NCBI GenBank assembly: GCA_964511555.1
Contig: CAZEFR010000033.1
Location: 1-25,440, forward strand
Source: CAIZGX01 sp964511555
Lineage (GTDB): Bacteria > Bacteroidota > Bacteroidia > Flavobacteriales_D > Sanyastnellaceae
DNA length: 25,440 bases
Direction: 5' to 3'
This document shows, piece after piece, positions 8,804-15,681 of this stretch. The position numbers and the translations under genes were made by a program. Positions within the stretch are counted from its first letter, which is position 1. Every line of letters starts with the position of its first letter. The notes beneath the pieces were generated by a model. It searched no databases. It saw only the letters and a list, made by a program, of their open reading frames with translations, and was not told where the DNA came from.

Positions 8804-8881
8804 GGGACAAACATATAACGGCATTTGGCGTGTCTTAAACTTGCTTTTTCGACTTATAAACAGAGGAATGTGAAACGGGAC

Positions 8882-8911
8882 TTGTATTTGTAGAAAATTC
8901 TTGTATATTTG
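8882..8911 (+). promoter_or_regulatory. rpmE2 promoter
   Basis: TTG at 8882-8884, exactly 19 bases, then TATATTTG at 8904-8911 match the Bacteroidota -33/-7 consensus. The predicted start is a few bases past the -7 box, giving a leader of roughly 20-25 bases before the ATG at 8939. Confidence 0.75.
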
Positions 8912-8938
8912 CACTCGTTTTAACAAAGAATACAGATT

Positions 8939-9196
8939 ATGAAAACAGGAATACACCCAGAATCTTACCGTTTGGTAGTTTTCAAAGATATGTCTAATGA
9001 GCACGCTTTCTTAGGGAAGAGTACTTGTAATTCAAAAGAAACCATCATGTGGGAAGACGGAAACGAATATCCTGTAATCAAATTAGAGATTACATCTGCT
9101 TCGCACCCGTTCTATACTGGTAAGATGCAATTAGTAGATACTGCAGGTCGTATTGACAAGTTCAAGACGCGTTATGCAAAATTCGAGAAAAAATAA
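8939..9196 (+). CDS. rpmE2: 50S ribosomal protein L31, type B
   Basis: This is an 85-residue large-subunit ribosomal protein that helps bridge the two subunits. The sequence begins MKTGIHPESYRLVVFKD and contains SHPFYTGKMQLVDTAGRIDKF, typical of L31. The zinc-binding CxxC pairs of the type A protein are absent: the only cysteine is in STCNSKET, and the protein has the length of the type B form (about 80-90). It is monocistronic, with its own consensus promoter and a strong terminator (9221-9248). In many bacteria the zinc-free paralogue is used when zinc is short. I see no Zur-type operator here, and in this phylum type B is often the main copy. Confidence 0.96.
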   Translation: MKTGIHPESYRLVVFKDMSNEHAFLGKSTCNSKETIMWEDGNEYPVIKLEITSASHPFYTGKMQLVDTAGRIDKFKTRYAKFEKK

Positions 9197-9216
9197 TAAT
9201 CATCACCGCTTACAAA

Positions 9217-9248
9217 GAAAAGCCACTCAAGCGAGTGGCTTTTTTTTT
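9217..9248 (+). terminator. rpmE2 intrinsic terminator
   Basis: Arms AGCCACTC (9221-9228) and GAGTGGCT (9233-9240) with loop AAGC are followed by eight T residues (9241-9248) and preceded by an A-rich run. It begins about 20 bases after the rpmE2 stop and separates it from argS. Confidence 0.92.
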
Positions 9249-9270
9249 AGGGCGCTCCATAAAAACAATG

Positions 9271-9278
9271 TACTTTTG
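9271..9278 (+). promoter_or_regulatory. -7 box of argS
   Basis: TACTTTTG is a perfect TAnnTTTG match directly after the rpmE2 terminator and eight bases before the argS start codon, so the mRNA would have a leader of only a few bases. There is no TTG at the 19-base spacing; the upstream position falls in the terminator T-run. Confidence 0.5.
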
Positions 9279-9286
9279 TTTTCCGT

Positions 9287-11080
9287 ATGAAAAACGTCGC
9301 TACCGCTTATCAACTGCTTCATTCAGCCTTGAAGAATGTCTTTCAGAACAACTTCCAAATGGAAGTTTCAGACAGTGAAATTCAAATACAAAAAACACGT
9401 AAAGAATTCGAAGGCGATTTAACCGTTGTGACTTTTCCATGGGTGAAGAAATTGGGTAAATCACCAGAAGCAGTTGGACAAGAAATAGGTGAGGGGCTTC
9501 AAAAAGAGATTCCTTCAATCGAAAGATTCAATGTGGTGAAAGGATTTTTGAATCTTCATTTCAATGATACTTTTTGGGGAAATCAATTTCAAAATGTTAC
9601 ACAACTTGATAACTTTGGATTAGCCGCAGCGAATTCAAAGCCGAGAGTCATGGTCGAATATGCTTCACCAAACACCAATAAACCGCTGCATCTGGGCCAC
9701 CTTCGAAATATATTCTTGGGCTATTCCGTATCGGAAATTTTCAAGGCGAATGGTCATGCGGTTACGAAAGTTCAGGTAATAAACGACAGAGGAATTCACA
9801 TCTGTAAAAGCATGATTGCTTGGCTTGAGTCAGGGTTGAATGAAACTCCTGAAACCTCTGGTATGAAAGGAGATAAACTTGTAGGAAAGTATTATGTAGA
9901 ATACGATAAGAAGTTCAAAGGTCAAGTCGCTGATCTTATTGCTTCAGGATTGTCAAAAGAAGACGCAGAGGCGCAAGCGCCCATTGCAACAGGTGCGCGC
10001 GAAATGTTATTGAAATGGGAAAACAAAGATGCGGATACAATAGCTCTTTGGTCGAAAATGAACGGTTGGGTCTACGACGGTTTTGATGTGACCTACAAGA
10101 CCATGGGAGTAGATTTCGATAAATTATATTACGAAAGTGATACGTATATTTTAGGAAGAGACGAAGTAATGAAGGGATTGGAAAGCGGTGTGTTTTTCAA
10201 GAAGGAAGATGGTAGTATTTGGATAGATTTAACGGGTGAAGGATTAGATGAGAAGGTTGTTTTGAGAAAAGACGGAACAGCCATGTACATCACACAAGAT
10301 ATCGGAACAGCTATGTTGCGTTTCCGCGATTATCCCGATGCCTCTTCATTGGTTTATACCGTTGGAAATGAGCAAGACTATCACTTCAAAGTATTATTCA
10401 AAATATTGAAGAAGTTAGGACTGGAGCAAGCGGAAAAATGTTTCCACTTGAGCTACGGTATGGTTGAACTTCCAGAAGGGAAAATGAAAAGCCGTGAAGG
10501 AACTGTTGTAGATGCAGACGATATCATGGCCGAGATGAAGCAAGTGGCGAAAGAAGTGGCTGAAGAACAGGGTAAGTTGGAAGGAATGTCAGACGAAGAA
10601 AAGGATCATCTTCACCATATCATTGGAATGAGTGCGTTGAAGTATTTCTTGCTTCGCGTAGATCCGAAGAAAAACATGTTGTTTGATCCGAAGGAAAGTA
10701 TCGACTTCAACGGGAATACAGGTCCGTTCATTCAATACGGTTATGTGCGCACGCAAGCCATTTTAAGAAAGGTTGAAGGTGAATTAAGTGCTTTGAATTA
10801 CACAGGTGAACTGCACGAAACCGAAAGACAATTGATTAAGCATTTGCTTGATTTACCTGCAGCTTTTGACGACGCGACGAATACCTATAACCCTTCAGTA
10901 CTTGCAGCTTATACGTATGATTTAGTGCGCGACTTCAATAGTTTTTATCAGCAATGTGCAATCCTCCGCGAACCAAACAACGACTTAAGAGTTTTTCGTT
11001 TAGCGCTAACCAAGCAAGTAGGCGAGGTCGTGAAAAAAACTATGAATGTATTGGGAATTGAAATGCCCGAAAGAATGTAA
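9287..11080 (+). CDS. argS: Arginyl-tRNA synthetase
   Basis: This class I synthetase charges tRNA-Arg with arginine. The 597-residue protein shows the expected order: an N-terminal additional domain (about 1-115) that binds the tRNA elbow, then the catalytic Rossmann fold with ASPNTNKPLHLGHLRN (HLGH at 135-138, the HIGH motif), then GNEQDYHFKV, and KMKSREGTVV (399-405) in the KMSKS position. The all-alpha anticodon-binding domain follows, with FIQYGYVRTQAILRK and a C-terminus NVLGIEMPERM. The length is normal. It is the first gene of a compact group: ribB begins two bases after its stop. Its -7 box is immediately upstream. Confidence 0.97.
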   Translation: MKNVATAYQLLHSALKNVFQNNFQMEVSDSEIQIQKTRKEFEGDLTVVTFPWVKKLGKSPEAVGQEIGEGLQKEIPSIERFNVVKGFLNLHFNDTFWGNQFQNVTQLDNFGLAAANSKPRVMVEYASPNTNKPLHLGHLRNIFLGYSVSEIFKANGHAVTKVQVINDRGIHICKSMIAWLESGLNETPETSGMKGDKLVGKYYVEYDKKFKGQVADLIASGLSKEDAEAQAPIATGAREMLLKWENKDADTIALWSKMNGWVYDGFDVTYKTMGVDFDKLYYESDTYILGRDEVMKGLESGVFFKKEDGSIWIDLTGEGLDEKVVLRKDGTAMYITQDIGTAMLRFRDYPDASSLVYTVGNEQDYHFKVLFKILKKLGLEQAEKCFHLSYGMVELPEGKMKSREGTVVDADDIMAEMKQVAKEVAEEQGKLEGMSDEEKDHLHHIIGMSALKYFLLRVDPKKNMLFDPKESIDFNGNTGPFIQYGYVRTQAILRKVEGELSALNYTGELHETERQLIKHLLDLPAAFDDATNTYNPSVLAAYTYDLVRDFNSFYQQCAILREPNNDLRVFRLALTKQVGEVVKKTMNVLGIEMPERM

Positions 11081-11082
11081 TT

Positions 11083-12135
11083 ATGTCAACATCTGAAGTG
11101 AAATTAAATACAATTGAAGAGGCCATTGCCGATTTCAAAAATGGGAAAGTCGTAATTGTTGTTGACGATGAAAATCGAGAGAACGAGGGTGATTTCATTG
11201 CGCCAGCTGAAATTGTCACCCCTGAGGTTATCAATTTCATGACGAAATTTGGAAGAGGGCTTATTTGTGTTGCGCTTACGCAAGAACGTTGCGAAGAATT
11301 GAATTTGGACCTGATGGTCTCGAATAACACCGATCCGCATAAAACCGCTTTCACTGTCTCTGTTGACTTAATTGGAAACGGCTGCACGACAGGAATCAGC
11401 GCCCAAGATCGTTCAAAAACGATTCAAGCGTTAATCGATCCAAGCACACGTCCGGAAGATTTGGGTCGTCCTGGACATATTTTCCCATTAATCGCGAAAG
11501 AAGGTGGTGTACTGAGAAGAACTGGACACACAGAGGCAACAGTAGATTTGGCTCGTTTATGCGGAATGAAACCAGCGGGAGCATTAGTCGAGATCATGAA
11601 CGACGATGGCACAATGGCTCGTCTTCCGCAATTGATAGAGATTGCCAAAGAGTTGGATTTGAAAATCATTTCAATCGAATCTTTGGTTGCGTACAGACTT
11701 CAAAGAGAAACGCTCATTGAGGAAACCAGAAGAGAGAACAGAAGTTGGTTGGGAATGGAAGTTGAGATTGTTCATTTTGGAAGTGAGTCGCATTCACGAA
11801 ATCATGCAGCATTAAAGTTTGGAAATTGGAACGAAAACGAGTCAGTGCCTGTTCGCGTTCAAGCTGTTTCTTCATACGGAGATTTTATTGATGTGCTTCT
11901 TCAACAACATAACTCACTAAACAGCACGCTTAAAGCCATTCAAAATGAGGGTAGAGGATTGCTTGTTTTGTTGGAAAATGAGAAACGAAATAACGATGAA
12001 CGAGATTATGGAATTGGTGCGCAAATTATTCGTGCACTGAACGTGTCTAAAATGAAACTAATTTCTTCGTCTCAGATTAAACGCAGTGCCCTTGAGGGAT
12101 ACGGATTGGAGATTGCAGAATACATTATGCTTTAA
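11083..12135 (+). CDS. ribB: 3,4-dihydroxy-2-butanone 4-phosphate synthase with degenerate GTP cyclohydrolase II-like tail
   Basis: RibB converts ribulose 5-phosphate to 3,4-dihydroxy-2-butanone 4-phosphate and formate, supplying the four-carbon unit of riboflavin. Residues 1-205 are a complete synthase domain: DDENRENEGDF (28-38, metal-binding acidic loop), GISAQDRSKTI (104-114), HIFPLIAKEGGVLRRTGHTE (132-151) and GALVEIMNDDGTMAR. Residues about 205-350 align in outline with GTP cyclohydrolase II but have lost its key features. All cysteines lie at residues 62-160, so the three zinc-binding cysteines are absent, as are the HSEC and RCDCG motifs. Only the GRG and DYGIGAQI remnants remain. The cyclohydrolase activity is therefore probably missing and a separate RibA is expected elsewhere. 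The start is two bases after argS; def follows after 10 bases. Confidence 0.93.
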   Translation: MSTSEVKLNTIEEAIADFKNGKVVIVVDDENRENEGDFIAPAEIVTPEVINFMTKFGRGLICVALTQERCEELNLDLMVSNNTDPHKTAFTVSVDLIGNGCTTGISAQDRSKTIQALIDPSTRPEDLGRPGHIFPLIAKEGGVLRRTGHTEATVDLARLCGMKPAGALVEIMNDDGTMARLPQLIEIAKELDLKIISIESLVAYRLQRETLIEETRRENRSWLGMEVEIVHFGSESHSRNHAALKFGNWNENESVPVRVQAVSSYGDFIDVLLQQHNSLNSTLKAIQNEGRGLLVLLENEKRNNDERDYGIGAQIIRALNVSKMKLISSSQIKRSALEGYGLEIAEYIML

Positions 12136-12145
12136 TATTGCAAAA

Positions 12146-12712
12146 ATGATTTTACCAGTTATCGCATACGGAGATCCCGTTTTAAAGAAAAAAGCGGAAG
12201 AAATTGATGAGAATTACCCGAATCTGAAGGAACTCATTGAAAACATGTTTGAAACAATGTATGCTTCGAATGGAGTCGGTATTGCAGCGCCTCAAATAGG
12301 TCGCTCTATTCGCTTGTTTGTTATAGATGCCTCTGCCGTCGCAGAAGGTGAAGACGGAGATCCTTCATGCGAAGATTTCAAGCGTGTATTCATTAATCCA
12401 ATCATCTTCGAAGAATCGGGAACTGAATGGTCTTGCGAAGAAGGCTGTTTGTCAATCCCTCGCATTCGCGAAGATGTAAAGCGTAAGCCGAAATTGAAAA
12501 TCGAGTATTACGACGAAAACTGGGAGTTGTACGAAGAAGAGTTGGAGGGCTTTGCTGCACGCGTCGTTCAACACGAATATGATCACATTGAAGGAATTCT
12601 TTTTACCGATCGCATCAACCCATTGCGCAAACAACTCTTGAAAGGAAAACTTCGCGATATTCAAAAAGGGAACATTAGTACAGATTACCGTATGAAATTT
12701 TATAAAGGATGA
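12146..12712 (+). CDS. def: Peptide deformylase
   Basis: This metalloenzyme removes the formyl group from the N-terminal methionine of new proteins at the ribosome. The three family motifs are intact in the 188-residue product: GVGIAAPQ (43-50), EGCLS (99-103, metal ligand C101) and HEYDH (143-147, two histidine ligands and catalytic E144). The frame is open back to 12086 inside ribB, but MILPVIAYGDPVL is the family start and lies just after the ribB stop, so 12146 is chosen. The C-terminus (YRMKFYKG) is short and typical. The stop overlaps the next gene's start by four bases (ATGA), which indicates translational coupling. Confidence 0.97.
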   Translation: MILPVIAYGDPVLKKKAEEIDENYPNLKELIENMFETMYASNGVGIAAPQIGRSIRLFVIDASAVAEGEDGDPSCEDFKRVFINPIIFEESGTEWSCEEGCLSIPRIREDVKRKPKLKIEYYDENWELYEEELEGFAARVVQHEYDHIEGILFTDRINPLRKQLLKGKLRDIQKGNISTDYRMKFYKG

Positions 12713-13260
12713 GAACGTTACTTTTTATAGCTGTATCAGCAATCTTATTCGCCTCTTGTGGAGGAAATAAAACAGCGGAAGCCCCAATGGAAAAGAAGAT
12801 CAATGGAGATTCGTTGTTAAAAGTAGTGAGTGATTTCGATGCCAATGTGAGGGCTGGAAACCCCATAGTGAAAATGTCAAGGGAACAGTTGAGAGGCGTG
12901 GTTCGCGCATACAAAGAGCTCGCACTCATTACAACAGACAGAAACACACAAGTCATGTATTTTGAGAAGGCTGGAAGTATAAGCGGTGAAGCCCATTTCA
13001 ATGAAGAAGTAAAAAGCTGTTTTGAGAATGCATTTGCAATTGAGAATAACCCAGAGAAGCTCGCTGAGCTGCATTACTCTTACGCTTTTATTAATGATGC
13101 AAAATTGAAGCAATTCGATGTTGCACGTCAAGAATACCAATTGATAATAACCGATTTCCCCAATTCATTTTGGGCCGAACAAGCAAAAATGGCCTTGGAA
13201 GTTTTAGGGAAAACGGACGAAGAAATTTTAGCAGCGTTCAAAGCGAAGAATAAAATGTAA
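12709..13260 (+). CDS. Putative lipoprotein with TPR-like helical repeats
   Basis: The 183-residue protein begins with a lipoprotein-type signal: MRTLLFIAVSAILFAS is followed by cysteine 17, which would be lipidated. The rest is helical and resembles tetratricopeptide repeats, for example the helix pair AELHYSYAFINDAKLKQFDVARQEYQLIITDFPNS, a pattern seen where chains of subunits move with processing of periplasmic proteins. The text after the cysteine (GGNKTAEAP) lacks the acidic export signal described for surface lipoproteins in this phylum, so a periplasm-facing position is more likely (inference). The start codon overlaps the def stop by four bases, so the two are translated together, although no functional link to deformylation is evident. 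The function is unknown. Confidence 0.75.
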   Translation: MRTLLFIAVSAILFASCGGNKTAEAPMEKKINGDSLLKVVSDFDANVRAGNPIVKMSREQLRGVVRAYKELALITTDRNTQVMYFEKAGSISGEAHFNEEVKSCFENAFAIENNPEKLAELHYSYAFINDAKLKQFDVARQEYQLIITDFPNSFWAEQAKMALEVLGKTDEEILAAFKAKNKM

Positions 13261-13264
13261 TGTG

Positions 13265-13272
13265 TAAATTTG
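13265..13272 (+). promoter_or_regulatory. -7 box placing the alkB transcript start at its ATG
   Basis: TAAATTTG fits TAnnTTTG exactly and ends four bases before the start codon at 13277, predicting a leaderless mRNA. There is no TTG at the 19-base spacing, which would lie inside the lipoprotein gene. The box is located in the 16-base gap, so chance occurrence in A/T-rich sequence is possible. Confidence 0.4.
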
Positions 13273-13276
13273 AGGT

Positions 13277-14287
13277 ATGCGATACCTCAAATATCTATTG
13301 GCCTTTATTCTGCCAGCATTAGCCTTTTTTGGTTTTGAATGGGGAGGTGTTTATTCCTATCTCACACTCCTTTTCGCTTTCGGATTAATTCCTTTTTTTG
13401 AGTGGAAGTGGAAGCCTGTGAATTCTAATATTCAAGCAGAAAGAGTTAAAAAGAAGTTTTGGTTCAAGATGCTTTTGTATCTAACCCTTCCTGCTCAATT
13501 GATTTTGCTTTACTTCTTTTTCGGGGCACAACTCGATACGAAAGTTTCCATGTTTACTTGGGTAGGGAACGTTTCAGCGATGGGAATTATGTGCGGCGTT
13601 TTTGGAATTAACGTGGCTCATGAGTTAGGGCATTCCCCGAATTTCTTGGATAGAATTGTTGCAAGAATTCTCTTAAGCACTTCTCTCTACATGCATTTTT
13701 ATGTTGAACACAATAAGGGACATCACAAGTGGATAGGAACACTTCAAGACCCGGCAACTGCAAGAAAAAATGAGACTGTTTACGCTTTCTGGTTGCGTGT
13801 AATTCCAGGAAGTTATCTTTCAGCTTGGAAGATTTCTAGTAATGAATGCAACCGTAAGAATAGGTCATTGTTTTTCAGTGAGACTTTGATTTATTCAATA
13901 TTACAATTAGTGCTTTGCATATTAATCTTTGTCTGGAACCCCTTAGCACTTTTGTCATTCGTTATTGCCGCTCTTCTCGGAATAATTTTATTAGAAACGG
14001 TTAATTACATTGAACATTACGGATTAACACGTAATAAGGTAAATGAGAACAGATACGAGCAAGTTGCCCCACAGCACTCTTGGAATTCAGACCATATTCT
14101 CGGCAGAGCAGTTCTGTTTGAATTAAGCAGACACAGCGATCATCATGCGAATCCGGAACGGCCTTTTCAAGATTTAAGGTCGTTGGAAACTTCAAAACAG
14201 TTGCCTTTCGGATATCCCGCAATGATGGTATTGGCCTTGTTTCCAACCAAATGGTTTAAGGTTATGAATCCGCTCCTCAACGAATAA
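13277..14287 (+). CDS. alkB: AlkB-like membrane di-iron alkane/fatty-acid hydroxylase
   Basis: AlkB-family enzymes use a histidine-bound di-iron centre in the inner membrane to hydroxylate terminal carbons of alkanes or alkyl chains, taking electrons from rubredoxin. The 336-residue protein has several hydrophobic segments (about 4-20, 25-41, 64-82, 100-114, 205-240) and all four histidine-rich motifs: HELGH (115-119), EHNKGHH (144-150) followed by the family's DPATA and NETVYAFW text, NYIEHYGL (243-250), and RHSDHHANPERPFQDLR (285-301). The PFGYPAMM tail is typical. The first box reads HELGHS where the standard family has HELxHK. It is shorter than P. putida AlkB (401). No rubredoxin or rubredoxin reductase lies in the window. 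The true substrate (alkane, fatty acid or other lipid) cannot be told. Confidence 0.85.
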   Translation: MRYLKYLLAFILPALAFFGFEWGGVYSYLTLLFAFGLIPFFEWKWKPVNSNIQAERVKKKFWFKMLLYLTLPAQLILLYFFFGAQLDTKVSMFTWVGNVSAMGIMCGVFGINVAHELGHSPNFLDRIVARILLSTSLYMHFYVEHNKGHHKWIGTLQDPATARKNETVYAFWLRVIPGSYLSAWKISSNECNRKNRSLFFSETLIYSILQLVLCILIFVWNPLALLSFVIAALLGIILLETVNYIEHYGLTRNKVNENRYEQVAPQHSWNSDHILGRAVLFELSRHSDHHANPERPFQDLRSLETSKQLPFGYPAMMVLALFPTKWFKVMNPLLNE

Positions 14288-14308
14288 AAAGAAAATCAAA
14301 AAAAAGTC

Positions 14309-14338
14309 TTGTACGTAAGCAAGTTCTTTTTATTTTTG
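14309..14338 (+). promoter_or_regulatory. Promoter of tRNA-Gly
   Basis: TTG at 14309-14311, exactly 19 bases, then TATTTTTG at 14331-14338. This is a full match to the -33/-7 pattern. The mature tRNA begins 26 bases past the -7 box, leaving a 5' leader of about 20 bases for RNase P. Confidence 0.75.
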
Positions 14339-14363
14339 CAATCCAAAAGTTCTTTATAGTTAA

Positions 14364-14436
14364 GCGAGAGTAGCTCAGTTGGTAGAGCATAACCTTGCCA
14401 AGGTTAGGGTCGCGAGTTCGAGTCTCGTCTCTCGCT
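14364..14436 (+). tRNA. tRNA-Gly (anticodon GCC)
   Basis: A 73-base cloverleaf can be drawn: acceptor GCGAGAG/CTCTCGC, D arm GCTC-AGTTGGTA-GAGC, anticodon arm TAACC-TTGCCAA-GGTTA with anticodon GCC, variable loop GGGTC, and T arm GCGAG-TTCGAGT-CTCGT with one G-U pair. The discriminator base is T. The CCA end is not encoded, so it must be added by the nucleotidyltransferase. Confidence 0.97.
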
Positions 14437-14444
14437 CAAGTTTT

Positions 14445-14477
14445 AAAAAAGCCTGATTGAATGTCAGGTTTTTTTTT
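14445..14477 (+). terminator. Terminator between the two tRNAs
   Basis: CCTGA (14452-14456) pairs with TCAGG (14464-14468). The arms are extended by an upstream A-run and a downstream run of nine T residues, with a single unpaired G. The stem is short but the U-tract is strong. It would end the tRNA-Gly transcript, so tRNA-Leu depends on readthrough or on its own promoter, which I could not identify. Confidence 0.75.
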
Positions 14478-14490
14478 ATCTGAGTGTTTT

Positions 14491-14575
14491 GCCCGGATGG
14501 TGGAATCGGTAGACACGCAGGACTTAAAATCCTGTGGCCATTGCGGTCGTGTGGGTTCAAGTCCCACTCCGGGTA
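14491..14575 (+). tRNA. tRNA-Leu (anticodon TAA)
   Basis: An 85-base tRNA with the long variable arm of a class II tRNA. Acceptor GCCCGGA/TCCGGGT includes one G-U pair; the anticodon arm has loop CTTAAAA, so the anticodon is TAA; the extra arm is at about 14535-14551; the T arm is GTGGG-TTCAAGT-CCCAC. The discriminator A is the leucine identity base. CCA is not encoded. Confidence 0.97.
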
Positions 14576-14599
14576 CATTAGCGATTAATCGCACAAATT

Positions 14600-14629
14600 A
14601 AATCCTTGAAGAAATTCAAGGATTTTTTT
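14600..14629 (+). terminator. Terminator after tRNA-Leu
   Basis: Eleven-base arms AAATCCTTGAA (14600-14610) and TTCAAGGATTT (14615-14625) around the tetraloop GAAA continue into four more T residues. It ends only eight bases before the start codon of the following acyltransferase gene. Confidence 0.9.
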
Positions 14630-14637
14630 ATTTCAGT

Positions 14638-15648
14638 ATGGAAGAAACAAAGAATCCAATAGGACTACTAAACGCCCTGCGCGGTGTCGCAGCTTGGATG
14701 GTTTGTATGTTTCACTCTGCATTTATTATTCAGCCATTCTACCCAGAATTTCATCACATGCTCGATTGGGGACAAGAGGGTGTGTACGTCTTTTTTGTTA
14801 TCAGCGGTGTTGTTCTTCCTTGGTCTATGGAACAAGGAAAATACAGTTTCAAGAACATAGATAAATTCATGTTGAAACGAATCGTTCGCTTGTATCCGCC
14901 TTTTATTGTCTCTGTTCTTGTATTCGTTTTCGGTATTTGGGTTATGAAAGACAATCGCTCGTTTTACGATGTTGAAATTTTTCAGAGCTTCCTAGATAGC
15001 GTTACTTTTCAAGTTCCTTTCAAAGAGTCTAAATGGGTTATTGAAGTGTATTGGACATTGTTCGTGGAATTTCAATACTACATCTATTTAGCTTTAATCT
15101 TTCCGTTTCTTGCGAGCAAAAACCTAGCTGTGCGATTGCTTGCATATTACGGAACGTTGGGATTAACCTTCCTCTCGCACTTTTTTGTACCCATGCATAC
15201 CAAAGAAAATGTGTTTTTTCATTTACCTGTTTTTGCCTTGGGTTTTTCATTATTCCTCTACTACAAAAAGAATATTTCGAAATTGGAATTTTGGAGCGGA
15301 GTAGTTGTTTCCTTGGCGGTGGGTCTATTCAATATATATGATCAGTTGCATTTAGGAACGCACATTACCATTGCTGCAGGAATTACATTCTTTGCTATTT
15401 ATTTCGTTAAACGAGGTCCATCTTGGTTGAATTTCCTTGGTGAAGTATCTTATTCCTATTATTTGTTTCATTTGTTTTTCGTTTCGTTTATCTACGGATA
15501 TTTTTATCACGAATCACAAGACGGCAAACTGGTTTGGGTCGTTTTTGTTGCCATTCAAGTATACGCTGTCTTAGGTGCTTGGATGATGTATCACCTTATA
15601 GAAAAGCCATCGTTGGCCTGGACTAAGAAGATTCGTTACCGCGCCTAG
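14638..15648 (+). CDS. Acyltransferase 3 family membrane protein (OafA/YrhL-like)
   Basis: Members of this family move acyl groups, often acetyl, onto surface sugars such as O-antigen, exopolysaccharide or peptidoglycan. The 336-residue protein shows the N-terminal signature: LNALRGVAAWMVCMFH with R15 and H26 in the conserved spacing, GVYVFFVISGVVLPWS (48-63) and LKRIVRLYPP (79-88). About ten hydrophobic segments follow, in the usual membrane-domain size, and there is no SGNH domain at the C-terminus. Which sugar it modifies is unknown; the nearby waaA and sugar aminotransferase only suggest an envelope role. The start lies eight bases after a terminator, so its promoter must overlap that hairpin, or transcription leaks through. 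Confidence 0.88.
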   Translation: MEETKNPIGLLNALRGVAAWMVCMFHSAFIIQPFYPEFHHMLDWGQEGVYVFFVISGVVLPWSMEQGKYSFKNIDKFMLKRIVRLYPPFIVSVLVFVFGIWVMKDNRSFYDVEIFQSFLDSVTFQVPFKESKWVIEVYWTLFVEFQYYIYLALIFPFLASKNLAVRLLAYYGTLGLTFLSHFFVPMHTKENVFFHLPVFALGFSLFLYYKKNISKLEFWSGVVVSLAVGLFNIYDQLHLGTHITIAAGITFFAIYFVKRGPSWLNFLGEVSYSYYLFHLFFVSFIYGYFYHESQDGKLVWVVFVAIQVYAVLGAWMMYHLIEKPSLAWTKKIRYRA

Positions 15649-15681
15649 GAACAATTCAGCAGCTCTGTTGTTTGTGGTGTT

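Larger units (their letters stand above)
8632..8938. other. Divergent intergenic region xerD / rpmE2 without protein gene
   Basis: This 307-base gap has no credible coding frame on either strand; the frames that cross it run into rpmE2 antisense or are short and unsupported. It contains a perfect terminator hairpin, several smaller hairpins on the minus strand (a possible small RNA, 8653-8803) and the rpmE2 promoter at its right end. A terminator inside a divergent gap is unexpected, because neither flanking gene needs it. Confidence 0.7.

Noticed and set aside
8640..8938. tmRNA or RNase P RNA in the xerD/rpmE2 gap
   Set aside because: There is no tRNA-like acceptor or T arm with an encoded tag, and the region is too short and lacks the conserved core of RNase P RNA.
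12086..12145. Earlier start for def within ribB
   Set aside because: The 20 extra residues are ribB read out of frame. The deformylase family starts at MILPVIAYGD.
14581..14592. Twelve-base perfect palindrome GCGATTAATCGC just after tRNA-Leu
   Set aside because: It has no spacer for a hairpin loop, does not recur in the window and has no known operator match here; a single short palindrome can arise by chance.
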